DNA of 64,000 nucleotides, from positions 124,001 through 188,000 of the forward strand of contig NZ_JAPVBG010000003.1 in the NCBI RefSeq assembly GCF_026967805.1, written 5' to 3'. The stretch comes from Blastococcus sp. VKM Ac-2987. GTDB lineage: Bacteria; Actinomycetota; Actinomycetes; Mycobacteriales; Geodermatophilaceae. A program made the translations under genes and the position numbers. Of the stretch, positions 51,582-59,695 are shown one piece after another; position 1 is the first letter of the stretch; each line of letters starts with the position of its first letter. The notes under the pieces were generated by a model. That model had not been told where the DNA came from. It was given only the letters and a program-made list of their open reading frames with translations, and ran no database searches.

Positions 51582-52658
51582 GTGACCGGGCGCTACCGCC
51601 TCGGCGTGATGCCCGGTGACGGCATCGGGCCCGAGATCGTCCCCGCCGCCGTGCGCGTCGTCGACGCCGCACTGGCCGCCGCCGGCGCGCAGCCCGTCGA
51701 CTGGCACGAGCTGCCGCTCGGCGCCTCGGCGATCGACGCGCACGGCAGCGCCGTGCCGGCCGCGACGCTGGCGGCGCTGGCCGCGCTGGACGGCTGGTTG
51801 CTCGGGCCGCACGACAGCGCCGCCTACCCCGAGCCGTACCGGTCGCAGCTGAACCCCAGCGGGGCCATCCGCAAGCGCTTCGACCTGTACGCCAACATCC
51901 GGCCCGCGCGCGGCTTCGCGGGCGGCACGGCGATCGCGCCGGACACCGACCTCGTCGTCGTCCGGGAGAACACCGAAGGCTTCTACGCCGACCGCAACAC
52001 CCACGCCGGCACGGGAGAGTTCATGCCGACGGCGGACGTGGCCATCTGCCACGGGGTCTTCACCCGGACCGCGATCGAGCGGATCGCCCGGACGGCGTTC
52101 GAGCTGGCCCGGCGCCGGCGCAACCGGCTCACGATCGTGCACAAGGCCAACGTCCTGCAGCTCACGTCCGGGCTGTTCAAGCGGGTCTGCCTCGAGGTGG
52201 CCGAGGGGTACCCCGACGTCGCGGTGGACGACATCCACATCGACGCGATGACCGTGCACCTGCTGCGCCGCGCTTCGTCCTTCGACGTCGTGGTCGCCGA
52301 GAACATGTTCGGCGACATCCTGTCCGACCTGGCGGGGGAGCTGGCCGGCTCGCTGGGCACCGCGCCGTCGATCAACGCCTCGGACGAGCGCTGCATGGCG
52401 CAGGCCTCGCACGGGTCCGCGCCGGACATCGCCGGAACGGGCCTGGCCAACCCGGTCGCGATGATGCTGTCCGCGGGGATGCTGCTGGACTGGCTGGGCA
52501 CCCGGCACGGCGACCGGCGGGCGGCCGACGCGGCGGTCCGGGTGGAGGACGGCGTCCGCGCGGCCGTGCGCGGGGGAGTGTCGACCCGCGATCTCGGCGG
52601 CACCGCCTCGACCGACGAGTTCACCGTCGCGGTGGTGGAGCGCATCGCCGGGGCCTAG
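51582..52658 (+). CDS. Isocitrate/isopropylmalate dehydrogenase family (tartrate/D-malate type)
   Basis: 358 residues. VMPGDGIGPEIVPAAVRVV, RENTEGFYADRNT (substrate loop, unlike the RELTGGIYFG of LeuB), KANVLQLTSGLFKRV, DDIHIDAMTVHLLRRA and ENMFGDILSDLAGELAGSLG are the family blocks. Such enzymes oxidise and decarboxylate 2-hydroxy acids (tartrate, D-malate, 3-isopropylmalate or homoisocitrate). The loop rules out plain LeuB. GTG start; its TAG shares CTAG with the stop of the convergent MFS gene. Confidence 0.85.
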   Translation: MTGRYRLGVMPGDGIGPEIVPAAVRVVDAALAAAGAQPVDWHELPLGASAIDAHGSAVPAATLAALAALDGWLLGPHDSAAYPEPYRSQLNPSGAIRKRFDLYANIRPARGFAGGTAIAPDTDLVVVRENTEGFYADRNTHAGTGEFMPTADVAICHGVFTRTAIERIARTAFELARRRRNRLTIVHKANVLQLTSGLFKRVCLEVAEGYPDVAVDDIHIDAMTVHLLRRASSFDVVVAENMFGDILSDLAGELAGSLGTAPSINASDERCMAQASHGSAPDIAGTGLANPVAMMLSAGMLLDWLGTRHGDRRAADAAVRVEDGVRAAVRGGVSTRDLGGTASTDEFTVAVVERIAGA

Positions 52659-53830
52659 GTGCCCCGGCCGCCGTCCACGGCCAGCCGCCGGGCGGCGACC
52701 CCGACGACGGCCAGCGCGGCGGCGGTGGCCCCCAGGACCCCGGCCGCGCCGACCCCCGCGGCCACCAGCCCGACCGCGCTGGGGATGAGCACCTGGCCCA
52801 GCCGGTTCCCGGTGAGCCGCAGGGACATCGCCCGACCGCGCAGACCTGCGGGGGCGACCTCGGCCAGCCACGACATGGTGAGCGGCTGACCGACCCCCAG
52901 GCCCAGGCCGAGCAGGACGACCACCGCCGCCATGGCGGCCGGCGGCAGCGGGGCCGCCACGACCGCCATCGAGACGGCGGACAGCGCCACGCTCCCGACC
53001 ATCAGCCGGCGCCGGCCCACCCGGGCCACCAGCCGCCCGAGGAACAGCCGCGAGGCCATGGACGCGACCGCACGGAGGGTCAGCAGCAGGCCGATGAACC
53101 CGGCGGCCAGCCCGCGGTCGGCCCCGAGGGCCGGCAGGTAGACGAGGGTGATGTCGACGGCGGCCAGCACGACGCAGCTGACCAGCAGGGCCCGCAGCAG
53201 CCCGGGCAGCCGCAGCAGCGTCCCCATGCCCCCGGTTCCCGCGGTGCTCCCGGCCTGCTCGCGGACGGGCATCCGGAGGAACGCCGTGCACGCCAGGAGC
53301 ACGACGCCGAGCGCCGTCGCGGTGCGGAAGATCGGCGTGGTGTCCGGCAGCGCCCCCTCGCCGCCGATCAGCGTGATCAGCGCGGGTCCGACGGCCTGCC
53401 CCAGCGACGCCGCGAACGTGTAGTAGCCGAACGCGCTGTCGAACCGGCCCGGGCCGGCGGTGTTGGCGACGGCGGCCTGCTGGCCGACGACCGAGAGCAG
53501 GTGCCCCGTGCCCAGGACCACGCTGCCCAGGACCAGGCCGGCCGCGCCACCCCGCTCCGTCGCGAAGACGGCACCGGAGAACACCATGAGGACAGCGCCC
53601 ACGAGCATCACGCGGCGCTCGCCGAAGCGGTCGGTGGCCTGGCCGGACGGCACCGCCAGCAGCAGCGGGACGACGGCGAAGGATGCGGTGAGCGCGCCCA
53701 GCCAGGCAGCCGGCACGTCCAGCTCGAGGGCCCGGTAGGCCGACGTCGGCCGCAGGACGAAGGTGATGACCTGGGTCAGCGCCGAGTGCAGCAGCAGGAC
53801 GGCGAGCAGCCTGCGTCCCGGCGCGGTCAC
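52655..53830 (-). CDS. MFS transporter
   Basis: 391 residues, twelve helices. PSGQATDRFGERRVMLVGAVLM is the loop between helices 2 and 3 (G-x-x-x-D-R-x-G-R-R pattern) and RLFLGRLVARVGRRRLMVG its counterpart in the second half. The GTG start overlaps the stop of the GntR regulator (GTGA). It may import or export the substrate of the nearby pathway. Confidence 0.85.
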   Translation of the reverse strand: MTAPGRRLLAVLLLHSALTQVITFVLRPTSAYRALELDVPAAWLGALTASFAVVPLLLAVPSGQATDRFGERRVMLVGAVLMVFSGAVFATERGGAAGLVLGSVVLGTGHLLSVVGQQAAVANTAGPGRFDSAFGYYTFAASLGQAVGPALITLIGGEGALPDTTPIFRTATALGVVLLACTAFLRMPVREQAGSTAGTGGMGTLLRLPGLLRALLVSCVVLAAVDITLVYLPALGADRGLAAGFIGLLLTLRAVASMASRLFLGRLVARVGRRRLMVGSVALSAVSMAVVAAPLPPAAMAAVVVLLGLGLGVGQPLTMSWLAEVAPAGLRGRAMSLRLTGNRLGQVLIPSAVGLVAAGVGAAGVLGATAAALAVVGVAARRLAVDGGRGT

Positions 53831-54501
53831 CGGGGCCGGCCCGGATCGCCCAGGCGGTCGAGCGACCGGGCGATCGAGCTGGACTCGACGTGCCGGCGCA
53901 TCAGCTCCTCGGCGGCCTCGGCGTCGCCGTCCCGCACGGCCTCGTACAGCAGCCGGTGCTCGGTGGCCCGGGCGTCGCGCTCCGCGTCGGTGCGGCCGGC
54001 CTCCAGCCCGTGCCGCCGGTAGCGGTCGGTCTTCATCCAGATGCCGTCCAGCGTCTGCACGAGCAGGGCGTTGTGCGAGGCGCGGTGGATGGCGGCGTGG
54101 AAGCGGTGGTGGCTCTCCAGGCCGGCGACCGACGGCGAGCTGGTCAGCGTCTGGAGGCCGTCGAGGGCGGCGGCGACCTCGCTGAGGTCGTCGGCGGTGC
54201 GGCGGTGCGCGGCGAGCGAGGCGGCCAGCGGGTCGAGGGTCTGGCGCAGCTCCAGCAGGTCGCGGGCCTCGTCGGCGTCGAGCGGGTGCACCCGGGCGTC
54301 CCGGTGCGCGTCGAGCTCGACCAGGCCCTCCTGCTTCAGCCGCCGGAGCGCCTCGCGCAGCGGGGTGGTGCTCATCCCGATGGCCCGGGCCAGCGCGGCC
54401 TGCGGCAGGACCTCGCCCGGCTTCAGCTCCCCGGCGAGGATCAGCTCGCGGACCCGGGTGTAGGCGAGGTCGCTCTTCGTCGCGTACACCGCGTCGCTCA
54501 T
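53827..54501 (-). CDS. GntR-family (FCD-type) regulator, second
   Basis: 224 residues. The HTH is LPQAALARAIGMSTTPLREALRRLKQEGLVEL, and the FCD domain has LESHHRFHAAIHRASHNALLVQTL with the metal-binding histidines, and RATEHRLLYEAVRDGDAEAAEELMRRHV. Read together with the MFS gene and divergent from the RraA-family gene. It is about one-third identical by eye to the other GntR only in the HTH, so a different ligand is likely. Likely site: TTATAGGCTATAA at 54519. Confidence 0.9.
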   Translation of the reverse strand: MSDAVYATKSDLAYTRVRELILAGELKPGEVLPQAALARAIGMSTTPLREALRRLKQEGLVELDAHRDARVHPLDADEARDLLELRQTLDPLAASLAAHRRTADDLSEVAAALDGLQTLTSSPSVAGLESHHRFHAAIHRASHNALLVQTLDGIWMKTDRYRRHGLEAGRTDAERDARATEHRLLYEAVRDGDAEAAEELMRRHVESSSIARSLDRLGDPGRPR

Positions 54502-54518
54502 CTGCCCCCCCTGTCTGC

Positions 54519-54531
54519 TTATAGGCTATAA
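54519..54531. promoter_or_regulatory. Palindromic operator, second GntR regulator
   Basis: TTATAG-G-CTATAA is a perfect palindrome in the 76-base gap between the divergent GntR and RraA-family genes and is strikingly AT-rich for this DNA. It lies 17 bases before the GntR ATG, so autoregulation is expected. Confidence 0.65.
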
Positions 54532-54577
54532 CGAAGCGGCGGAGCTTCCACGCCGCCGACCCGAGAGCGAGTGACAG

Positions 54578-55084
54578 ATGACCCCCAGCGACGCGCCAGC
54601 CGGCCCCGCCACGACCGACATCTCCGATGCGCACCCGGAGGCGCAGGTCTGCGACCCGGTCTTCCAGATCTTCGGCGGCGTCGTCGCCTTCAGCGGTCCC
54701 GTCACCACGGTGAAGGTCTTCGAGGACAACACGCTGGTGAAGCAGGCGGTCGAGGGCCCGGGCGAGGGGCGGGTGCTGGTGGTCGACGGCGGCGGCTCGA
54801 CCCGGTGCGGGCTGGTCGGCGGCAACCTCGCGGTCTCCGCGGCGTCCAACGGCTGGGCCGGCATCGTCGTCCACGGCTGCATCCGCGACGCCGACGAGCT
54901 GGCCGGGCAGCACCTCGGCGTGCGGGCGCTCGCCGCGATGCCGCGCAAGAGCCAGCGGGGTCTGCACTCCGGTCAGGCCGGCATCCCGGTCACCTTCGCC
55001 GGGGTGGTCTTCCGCGAGGGGGCGTGGCTCTGCGCCGACCGCGACGGGATCGTCGTGCTGCCCGAGGCGCCCGCCGCGGGCTGA
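54578..55084 (+). CDS. RraA-family protein (RNase E regulator-like / 4-hydroxy-4-methyl-2-oxoglutarate aldolase)
   Basis: 168 residues. FGGVVAFSGPVTTVKVFEDN, VVDGGGSTRCGLVGGNLAVSAASNGWAG, and GCIRDADELAGQHLGVRALA contain the G-x20-R-x-D motif that binds metal and pyruvate in class II HMG/CHA aldolases. Members are named RraA but many are aldolases cleaving 4-hydroxy-4-methyl-2-oxoglutarate or 4-carboxy-4-hydroxy-2-oxoadipate to pyruvate and oxaloacetate. The catabolic company here favours the aldolase role. Confidence 0.85.
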   Translation: MTPSDAPAGPATTDISDAHPEAQVCDPVFQIFGGVVAFSGPVTTVKVFEDNTLVKQAVEGPGEGRVLVVDGGGSTRCGLVGGNLAVSAASNGWAGIVVHGCIRDADELAGQHLGVRALAAMPRKSQRGLHSGQAGIPVTFAGVVFREGAWLCADRDGIVVLPEAPAAG

Positions 55085-55095
55085 CCGCGGCCGGG

Positions 55096-55329
55096 TCAGC
55101 GGCGGCGCAGGACCCCGGCCAGCCGGTGCTTCCGGCCCGCGGTGAGCTCGGCGGCGGTCGCCGGCGCCGGCTCCTCCGGGTCCGGGGCTGCCGCCGCCCG
55201 CTCGTGCAGGCGGGCGCGGACGTCCTCGGGGGTGTAGGCGCGGCGCTGCCGCTCGTCGCGGGCGAGCACCACACCGCCGGCGGCGACTCCCGCGAGGCCG
55301 GCCAGTCCGAGCAGCTTCCAGAGGCGCAC
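55096..55329 (-). CDS. Small membrane-anchored hypothetical protein
   Basis: 77 residues. RLWKLLGLAGLAGVAAGGVVLA is a single N-terminal membrane helix, then DERQRRAYTPEDVRARLHERAA and a basic tail. The GTG start lies 6 bases after TACGTT. It resembles many small actinobacterial membrane proteins with a TPEDVRARLHER segment. Function unknown. Confidence 0.7.
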   Translation of the reverse strand: MRLWKLLGLAGLAGVAAGGVVLARDERQRRAYTPEDVRARLHERAAAAPDPEEPAPATAAELTAGRKHRLAGVLRRR

Positions 55330-55335
55330 CTCCGT

Positions 55336-55341
55336 AACGTA
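55336..55341 (-). promoter_or_regulatory. -10 box TACGTT of a leaderless promoter
   Basis: TACGTT on the minus strand lies 6 bases before the GTG of the small membrane protein. Read on the plus strand the overlapping TAACGT (55335-55340) is 8 bases before GTG 55349, so two back-to-back promoters may share it. Confidence 0.5.
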
Positions 55342-55348
55342 GCCGCCC

Positions 55349-55978
55349 GTGCCCGCTCTCTCCCTGGACGCCGCGGTCGACCTGACGCGCACCGGTGACG
55401 TCTGGGTCTTCCGCGGCCCCTCGCTCGCCGACCGCGCGATCCGTGCGCTGACCAACGCGCCGGTGAACCACGTCGGCATGGCCGTCGTCCTGGAGGACCT
55501 GCCGCCGCTGCTGTGGCACGCCGAGCTCGGGCGGTCGCTGCCCGACGCCTGGAGCGGCACCCACCAGCGGGGCGTCCAGCTGCACGACCTGCGCGACGCC
55601 GTCCTGACCTGGCGGGGCCGGTACGGCCAGCGGGCGTGGCTGCGCCAGCTGGTCGGGCCGGCGGAGGACGGCGGGGTGACCCCGGCCATGGAGGACGCCG
55701 TGCTGCGCACCGTCGCCCGGCTGGACGGGCGGCCGTTCCCGACCACCCGCGGGCTCGTGCGCGGCTGGGTCAACGGCCGGCTGCGGCGGCGGACAGCGGC
55801 GGAGACCGTCTTCTGCGCCGAGCTGGTCGCGGCCACCTACACGGCCATGGGGCTGCTGCCCGACGACCGCCCGCTCACCGCCTACGACCCGGGGAGCTTC
55901 TGGTCCGGCGACGACCTCGAGCTGCTGCAGGACTGCCGCCTCGGGCCGGAGATCCCGGTCGACGTCCCGGCCGGCTGA
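55349..55978 (+). CDS. YiiX-like permuted NlpC/P60 cysteine peptidase fold
   Basis: 209 residues. GDVWVFRGPSLADRAIRAL and NHVGMAVVLED place a His early, and VFCAELVAATYTAMGLL a Cys late, i.e. the circularly permuted papain-like order of the YiiX/YebB group. Such proteins cut or bind amide bonds, often of lipids or the cell wall. No signal peptide, so probably cytoplasmic. Start GTG 55349. Confidence 0.72.
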   Translation: MPALSLDAAVDLTRTGDVWVFRGPSLADRAIRALTNAPVNHVGMAVVLEDLPPLLWHAELGRSLPDAWSGTHQRGVQLHDLRDAVLTWRGRYGQRAWLRQLVGPAEDGGVTPAMEDAVLRTVARLDGRPFPTTRGLVRGWVNGRLRRRTAAETVFCAELVAATYTAMGLLPDDRPLTAYDPGSFWSGDDLELLQDCRLGPEIPVDVPAG

Positions 55979-55988
55979 CCGGGACCGG

Positions 55989-56255
55989 TCACCGCTCCCG
56001 GCGCACCCGGTAGGTGCTCTGCACCATGCCGCCGGCGAAGGAGCGGGTGGCCACGTGCTCCAGCGGGATGTCGGCCGGCAGCTCGCCGAACGGCGTGTGC
56101 CCGGTCCCGATCAGCACCGGCACCCGGGAGAGCGTGAGGTCGGCGACCAGGCCGGCGCGGACGAAGGCGTGCCCGGTGCGCCCGCCGTCGACGTGGACCC
56201 GGCGGTACCCGGCCTCGTCCAGCGCGCGCACCGCCTCCTCGAAGGACCGGTGCAC
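55989..56255 (-). pseudogene. C-terminal half of a RibD/dihydrofolate-reductase-like protein
   Basis: 88 residues: EAGYRRVHVDGGRTGHAFVRAGLVADL, TLSRVPVLIGTGHTPFGELP and RSFAGGMVQSTYRVRR correspond to the last half of DHFR-family (RibD C-terminal) proteins of about 180-190 residues. The N-terminal half with the NADPH-binding start is absent; upstream is the terminator of cydDC. A GGGAGGGG site precedes GTG 56255, so the remnant could be translated. Truncation makes enzyme activity unlikely. Confidence 0.65.
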
Positions 56256-56285
56256 GGTGGCCCCTCCCGGAGCTGTTCCCCGGAG

Positions 56286-56324
56286 AGTCCGGCTCTGCCC
56301 AGCCCGGCTGGGCAGAGCCGGACT
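56286..56324 (-). terminator. Terminator hairpin after cydDC
   Basis: AGTCCGGCTCTGCCCAGC and GCTGGGCAGAGCCGGACT are perfect 18-base arms with a 3-base loop, 14 bases beyond the cydDC stop. It ends the cydABDC transcript and also shields the downstream RibD-like remnant. Confidence 0.85.
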
Positions 56325-56338
56325 GTCGCAGCACACCC

Positions 56339-59300
56339 TCAGGCGGCGGCGCGGGCCGCTGCTCCGCCCAGCTGCAGCACGGTGTCGCCGGGCTGCTCCA
56401 GCTCGTCGTGCGTGACGCAGACGACCACCCGGCCGGCCAGCGCCGCGCGCAGGTCGCGCACCAGGGCCGCGGCGGTCGGGGCGTCGAGGTGGGCGGTCGG
56501 CTCGTCGAGCAGGACGACGTCCCGGTCGGCCAGCAGGGCGCGGGCGGCGGCCAGCCGGCGCCGCTCGCCGCCGGACAGGGCCGTGCCACCGGCGCCGACC
56601 GGGGTGTCCAGCCCGGCGGGCAGCGTGCCGAGCAGGCCGGTCAACCCGGTCGCGGCGAGGGCCGCGCGCATGCGCGCCTCCCCGGCCGGGCCGGCCAGCT
56701 CGCCCCGCGGGGCGGCCATCGCCAGGTTGGCCCGGATGGACGAGGCGAACACGTGCGCCTCCTGCGGCAACCAGGCCATCCGGGCCCGCAGGTCGGCGCC
56801 GGCGATGCGGTCGGTGGGGACGCCGTCGACCGCGTAGCTGCCGCCGCGGGGCCGCAGCGCGGCCATGAGCACCGCCAGGAAGGTGGACTTGCCCGTGCCC
56901 GACGGCCCGCGCACGACCAGCCAGCCCTCGCCCGCCCCGGCCCGCGCGTCCACCCCGCGCAGCACGTCGGGCCCGCCCGGCCAGCCGGCGACCAGCCCCT
57001 CGGTGCGCAGCGCGGAGATGCCGGCCGGTGCGGGCAGCGGCGCGGCCGGGTCGGCGGCGACCGGGGCGGTGAGCACGGCGTCGAGGCGGGCCTGCGCGTC
57101 GGCGAGCGCGCCTCGGCGCTGCAGCGCGCCGACGAGGCCGGCCAGGGGATCGACCAGCGCGAGCGGCGCCAGGGCCAGCGCCGCCAGCGCCGGTCCGCGC
57201 ACCCCGCCGCCCGCGGCCACGGCCGTGCCCAGGACGGCCGCCAGGCCGGTGCCCAGGGCCACCAGCCCGGTGCCCACCGCCGCGGCCCGCAGGCCGGTGG
57301 TGGCGGTGCGACCCTCGCGGGCCCCCAGGGCGGCGAGGTCGGCGGCGGTCCGGCCCGCGAGGCCGTGCGCGCGCAGGTCGGCGGCGCCGTCCAGCGCGGC
57401 CGCCGTCTCGCGCAGCGCCGCGACCCGCAGCGTCCCGGCGGTCCGGGCGGCGCCCGCGTCTAGGGAGCGGTGCGCGAGCAGGACCAGGCCGGCCGTGACG
57501 GCCAGGGTCGCGGCGATCGCGCCCGCGGCGAGGAGGTCGATGAACGCGAAGGCGGCCACGGTGGCGGTGGGGGCCGCGACCGCCACCAGCACCGGGGGCC
57601 GCACCCGGACGGTGAGGTCTTGGACGAGGCCGATGTCGCCGACGACGCGGGCCAGCGCGGCGCCCGGGGTCCGGTCGGCGGCCAGACCCTGCGCGGCCAG
57701 CGCCCGCCACACCCGCACCCGGGTGCGTGCAGCCAGCCGGAGCGCGGCGTCGTGCGCGGTCATGCGCTCCAGCCACCGGAGCACGGCCCGGGCGACGCCG
57801 AAACCGCGCACCCCCGCGGTGGCGACCAGCAGGGTGAGGACCGGCGGGGCCTCGGCCGCCCGGACGATGAGCCAGCCCGACACCGCGGTCAGCGCGATGC
57901 CGGCGCCGGCGGAGAGCGTGCCGGCCAGCACGGCGCGCCGCATCGCTCCCGCGACCGGCGCCGTCCCGGCGTCCCGGACGTCGGGGTGCGCCGTCGCGGG
58001 GGAGCTCGGGGGCGGCGGGGGGCTCCCGGCGGCGGGGGTCCCGTGCCGGGTGGGGTCGGGTGCGGGGAGGGTCACGGTGCGGTCGGCCAGCGCGGCCAGC
58101 CGCGGATCGTGCGTGACCAGCAGCGTGGTGACCGTGCCGCGCAGCCCGGCCAGGACGTCCGCGACGAGCGCCCCGGCCTCCTCGTCGAGGTGCGCGGTCG
58201 GCTCGTCGAGCAGCAGCAGCCGGGCCCCGCGGCGGATCCGCACCAGCGCGCGGGCGAGCGCGACCCGCTGGAGCTCACCGGGGGAGAGGTCCTCCGGGGC
58301 CCGGTCGGCCAGCGCGCCGGCCCCGACGCGGGCCAGCGACCCGGCCACGATCCCCGCGACGTCGACGTCGGTCCCGGCGCCCGGGCCGGCGTGCCGGCGC
58401 AGCTCGTCGGTGACCGTCCGACCGGTCGTCCGCGGGAACTGCGGCACGACGGCGACCGCGCCGGCGGGGACGCCGGCGATCGTGCCGGTCGCGACCGCAC
58501 CGGGCGCGAGCCCCCCGGCGAGCGCCGCCAGCACGGTGGACTTCCCCGATCCGCTGGGACCGGCGAGCGCGACCAGGTCGCCCGGGCGCAGCGCCAGGTC
58601 GGTGGGGGGCAGGGCGGGCACCGCGCGACCGGGGTGGCGCACGGACAGCCCCTGCACGACCACGTCGGCGCCGCGGGGGTCGGCGTCCGCACCGGCCCCG
58701 GCGGGCACCACCGGGACCGGCGCGGCGAGCACCGCGCGGGACTCGGCCGCCGCCAGCGCGGCGTCCTCGGCGGCGTGGTGCGCGCTGCCCAGGGCCCGCA
58801 GCGGCGCGAAGGCCTCCGGCGCGAGCAGCAGCGCGGTGAGCCCCAGGCCCAGCGCCAGGTCGCCGTGCAGCAGCCGGAGGCCGACGGTGACCGCCACGAG
58901 GGCGACCGACAGGGTGGCGATCAGCTCGAGGACCAGCGCCGAGAGGAACGCGACCCGCAGGGTGACCAGCGTGCGCTCGCGGTGGGTCTCGCCGAGCTCG
59001 GCGAGGGCGGCGGCCTGCTCGGCGGCGCGGCCCAGGCCCACCAGCACCGGCAGCCCCCGCACCAGCTCCGCGACGTGCGCGGCGATCCGGTCGAGCGCCC
59101 GGGCCGAGTCGACGGTCGCGTCCCGGGTGTAGCTGCCCACCAGCACCATGAAGACCGGCACCAGGGGCAGCGTGACCGCGACCAGGACGGCCGACAGCAG
59201 GTCCGTCGCGGCCAGCGCCACCAGCAGCGCCGGGGGCACCACCAGCGTCTGCGCCAGCGCCGGCAGGTAGCCGGCCAGCGCCGGTCCGAGGTCGTGCAGC

Positions 59301-59695
59301 CGGGTGGTGGCCAGCACCGCCGCCGGGCCGGTGCCGCCGGCCGCGGCCACGGCCGCAGGCGAGGCGGCGAACCGGTCCAGCAGCCGGCGGCGCAGCTCGT
59401 CCTCGGCGCGGCGGGCGTCGCGGGCCGCCACCGCCTCGCCGACGGTGCCGGCGGCGGCCCGCACCGCGGCGCCGACCGCCGCGAGCACCAGCGGTGCGGT
59501 CACCGCGCCCTCGGCGAAGCCGGTGGCCCGCGCCACCGCGTGCGCCAGGCCCCCGGCGAGCAGGACCAGGCCGGCGGTCTGCACCAGCGCGGCCAGCGCC
59601 GACCGGACCAGCGCCCCGTGCAGTCCGGGGACGCCGGCCAGCGCCCCGAGGGGTCCCCGCGCGCGGGCCGGGGCCCCTGCCGCGGGACCGCTCAC
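56339..59695 (-). CDS. cydDC: Fused CydDC ABC transporter for cytochrome bd assembly
   Basis: 1118 residues, two ABC half-transporters in one chain. The first half (about 1-560) has Walker A GPSGSGKST (about 378), signature LSPGELQRVALARAL and LLLLDEPTAHLD. The second (about 580-1118) has GPSGTGKST (about 928), LSGGERRRLAAARALL and VVLLDEPTAHLD. A Pro-rich linker joins them. CydDC exports thiols such as glutathione or cysteine (mycothiol would be the actinobacterial guess) needed for mature bd oxidase. GTGA overlap with cydB. A much longer open frame upstream is only read-through of the same frame. Confidence 0.9.
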   Translation of the reverse strand: MSGPAAGAPARARGPLGALAGVPGLHGALVRSALAALVQTAGLVLLAGGLAHAVARATGFAEGAVTAPLVLAAVGAAVRAAAGTVGEAVAARDARRAEDELRRRLLDRFAASPAAVAAAGGTGPAAVLATTRLHDLGPALAGYLPALAQTLVVPPALLVALAATDLLSAVLVAVTLPLVPVFMVLVGSYTRDATVDSARALDRIAAHVAELVRGLPVLVGLGRAAEQAAALAELGETHRERTLVTLRVAFLSALVLELIATLSVALVAVTVGLRLLHGDLALGLGLTALLLAPEAFAPLRALGSAHHAAEDAALAAAESRAVLAAPVPVVPAGAGADADPRGADVVVQGLSVRHPGRAVPALPPTDLALRPGDLVALAGPSGSGKSTVLAALAGGLAPGAVATGTIAGVPAGAVAVVPQFPRTTGRTVTDELRRHAGPGAGTDVDVAGIVAGSLARVGAGALADRAPEDLSPGELQRVALARALVRIRRGARLLLLDEPTAHLDEEAGALVADVLAGLRGTVTTLLVTHDPRLAALADRTVTLPAPDPTRHGTPAAGSPPPPPSSPATAHPDVRDAGTAPVAGAMRRAVLAGTLSAGAGIALTAVSGWLIVRAAEAPPVLTLLVATAGVRGFGVARAVLRWLERMTAHDAALRLAARTRVRVWRALAAQGLAADRTPGAALARVVGDIGLVQDLTVRVRPPVLVAVAAPTATVAAFAFIDLLAAGAIAATLAVTAGLVLLAHRSLDAGAARTAGTLRVAALRETAAALDGAADLRAHGLAGRTAADLAALGAREGRTATTGLRAAAVGTGLVALGTGLAAVLGTAVAAGGGVRGPALAALALAPLALVDPLAGLVGALQRRGALADAQARLDAVLTAPVAADPAAPLPAPAGISALRTEGLVAGWPGGPDVLRGVDARAGAGEGWLVVRGPSGTGKSTFLAVLMAALRPRGGSYAVDGVPTDRIAGADLRARMAWLPQEAHVFASSIRANLAMAAPRGELAGPAGEARMRAALAATGLTGLLGTLPAGLDTPVGAGGTALSGGERRRLAAARALLADRDVVLLDEPTAHLDAPTAAALVRDLRAALAGRVVVCVTHDELEQPGDTVLQLGGAAARAAA

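Noticed and set aside
48983..54501. Two GntR genes as a recent duplication
   Set aside because: Similarity is mainly in the HTH, the FCD domains differ and the predicted operators are unrelated.
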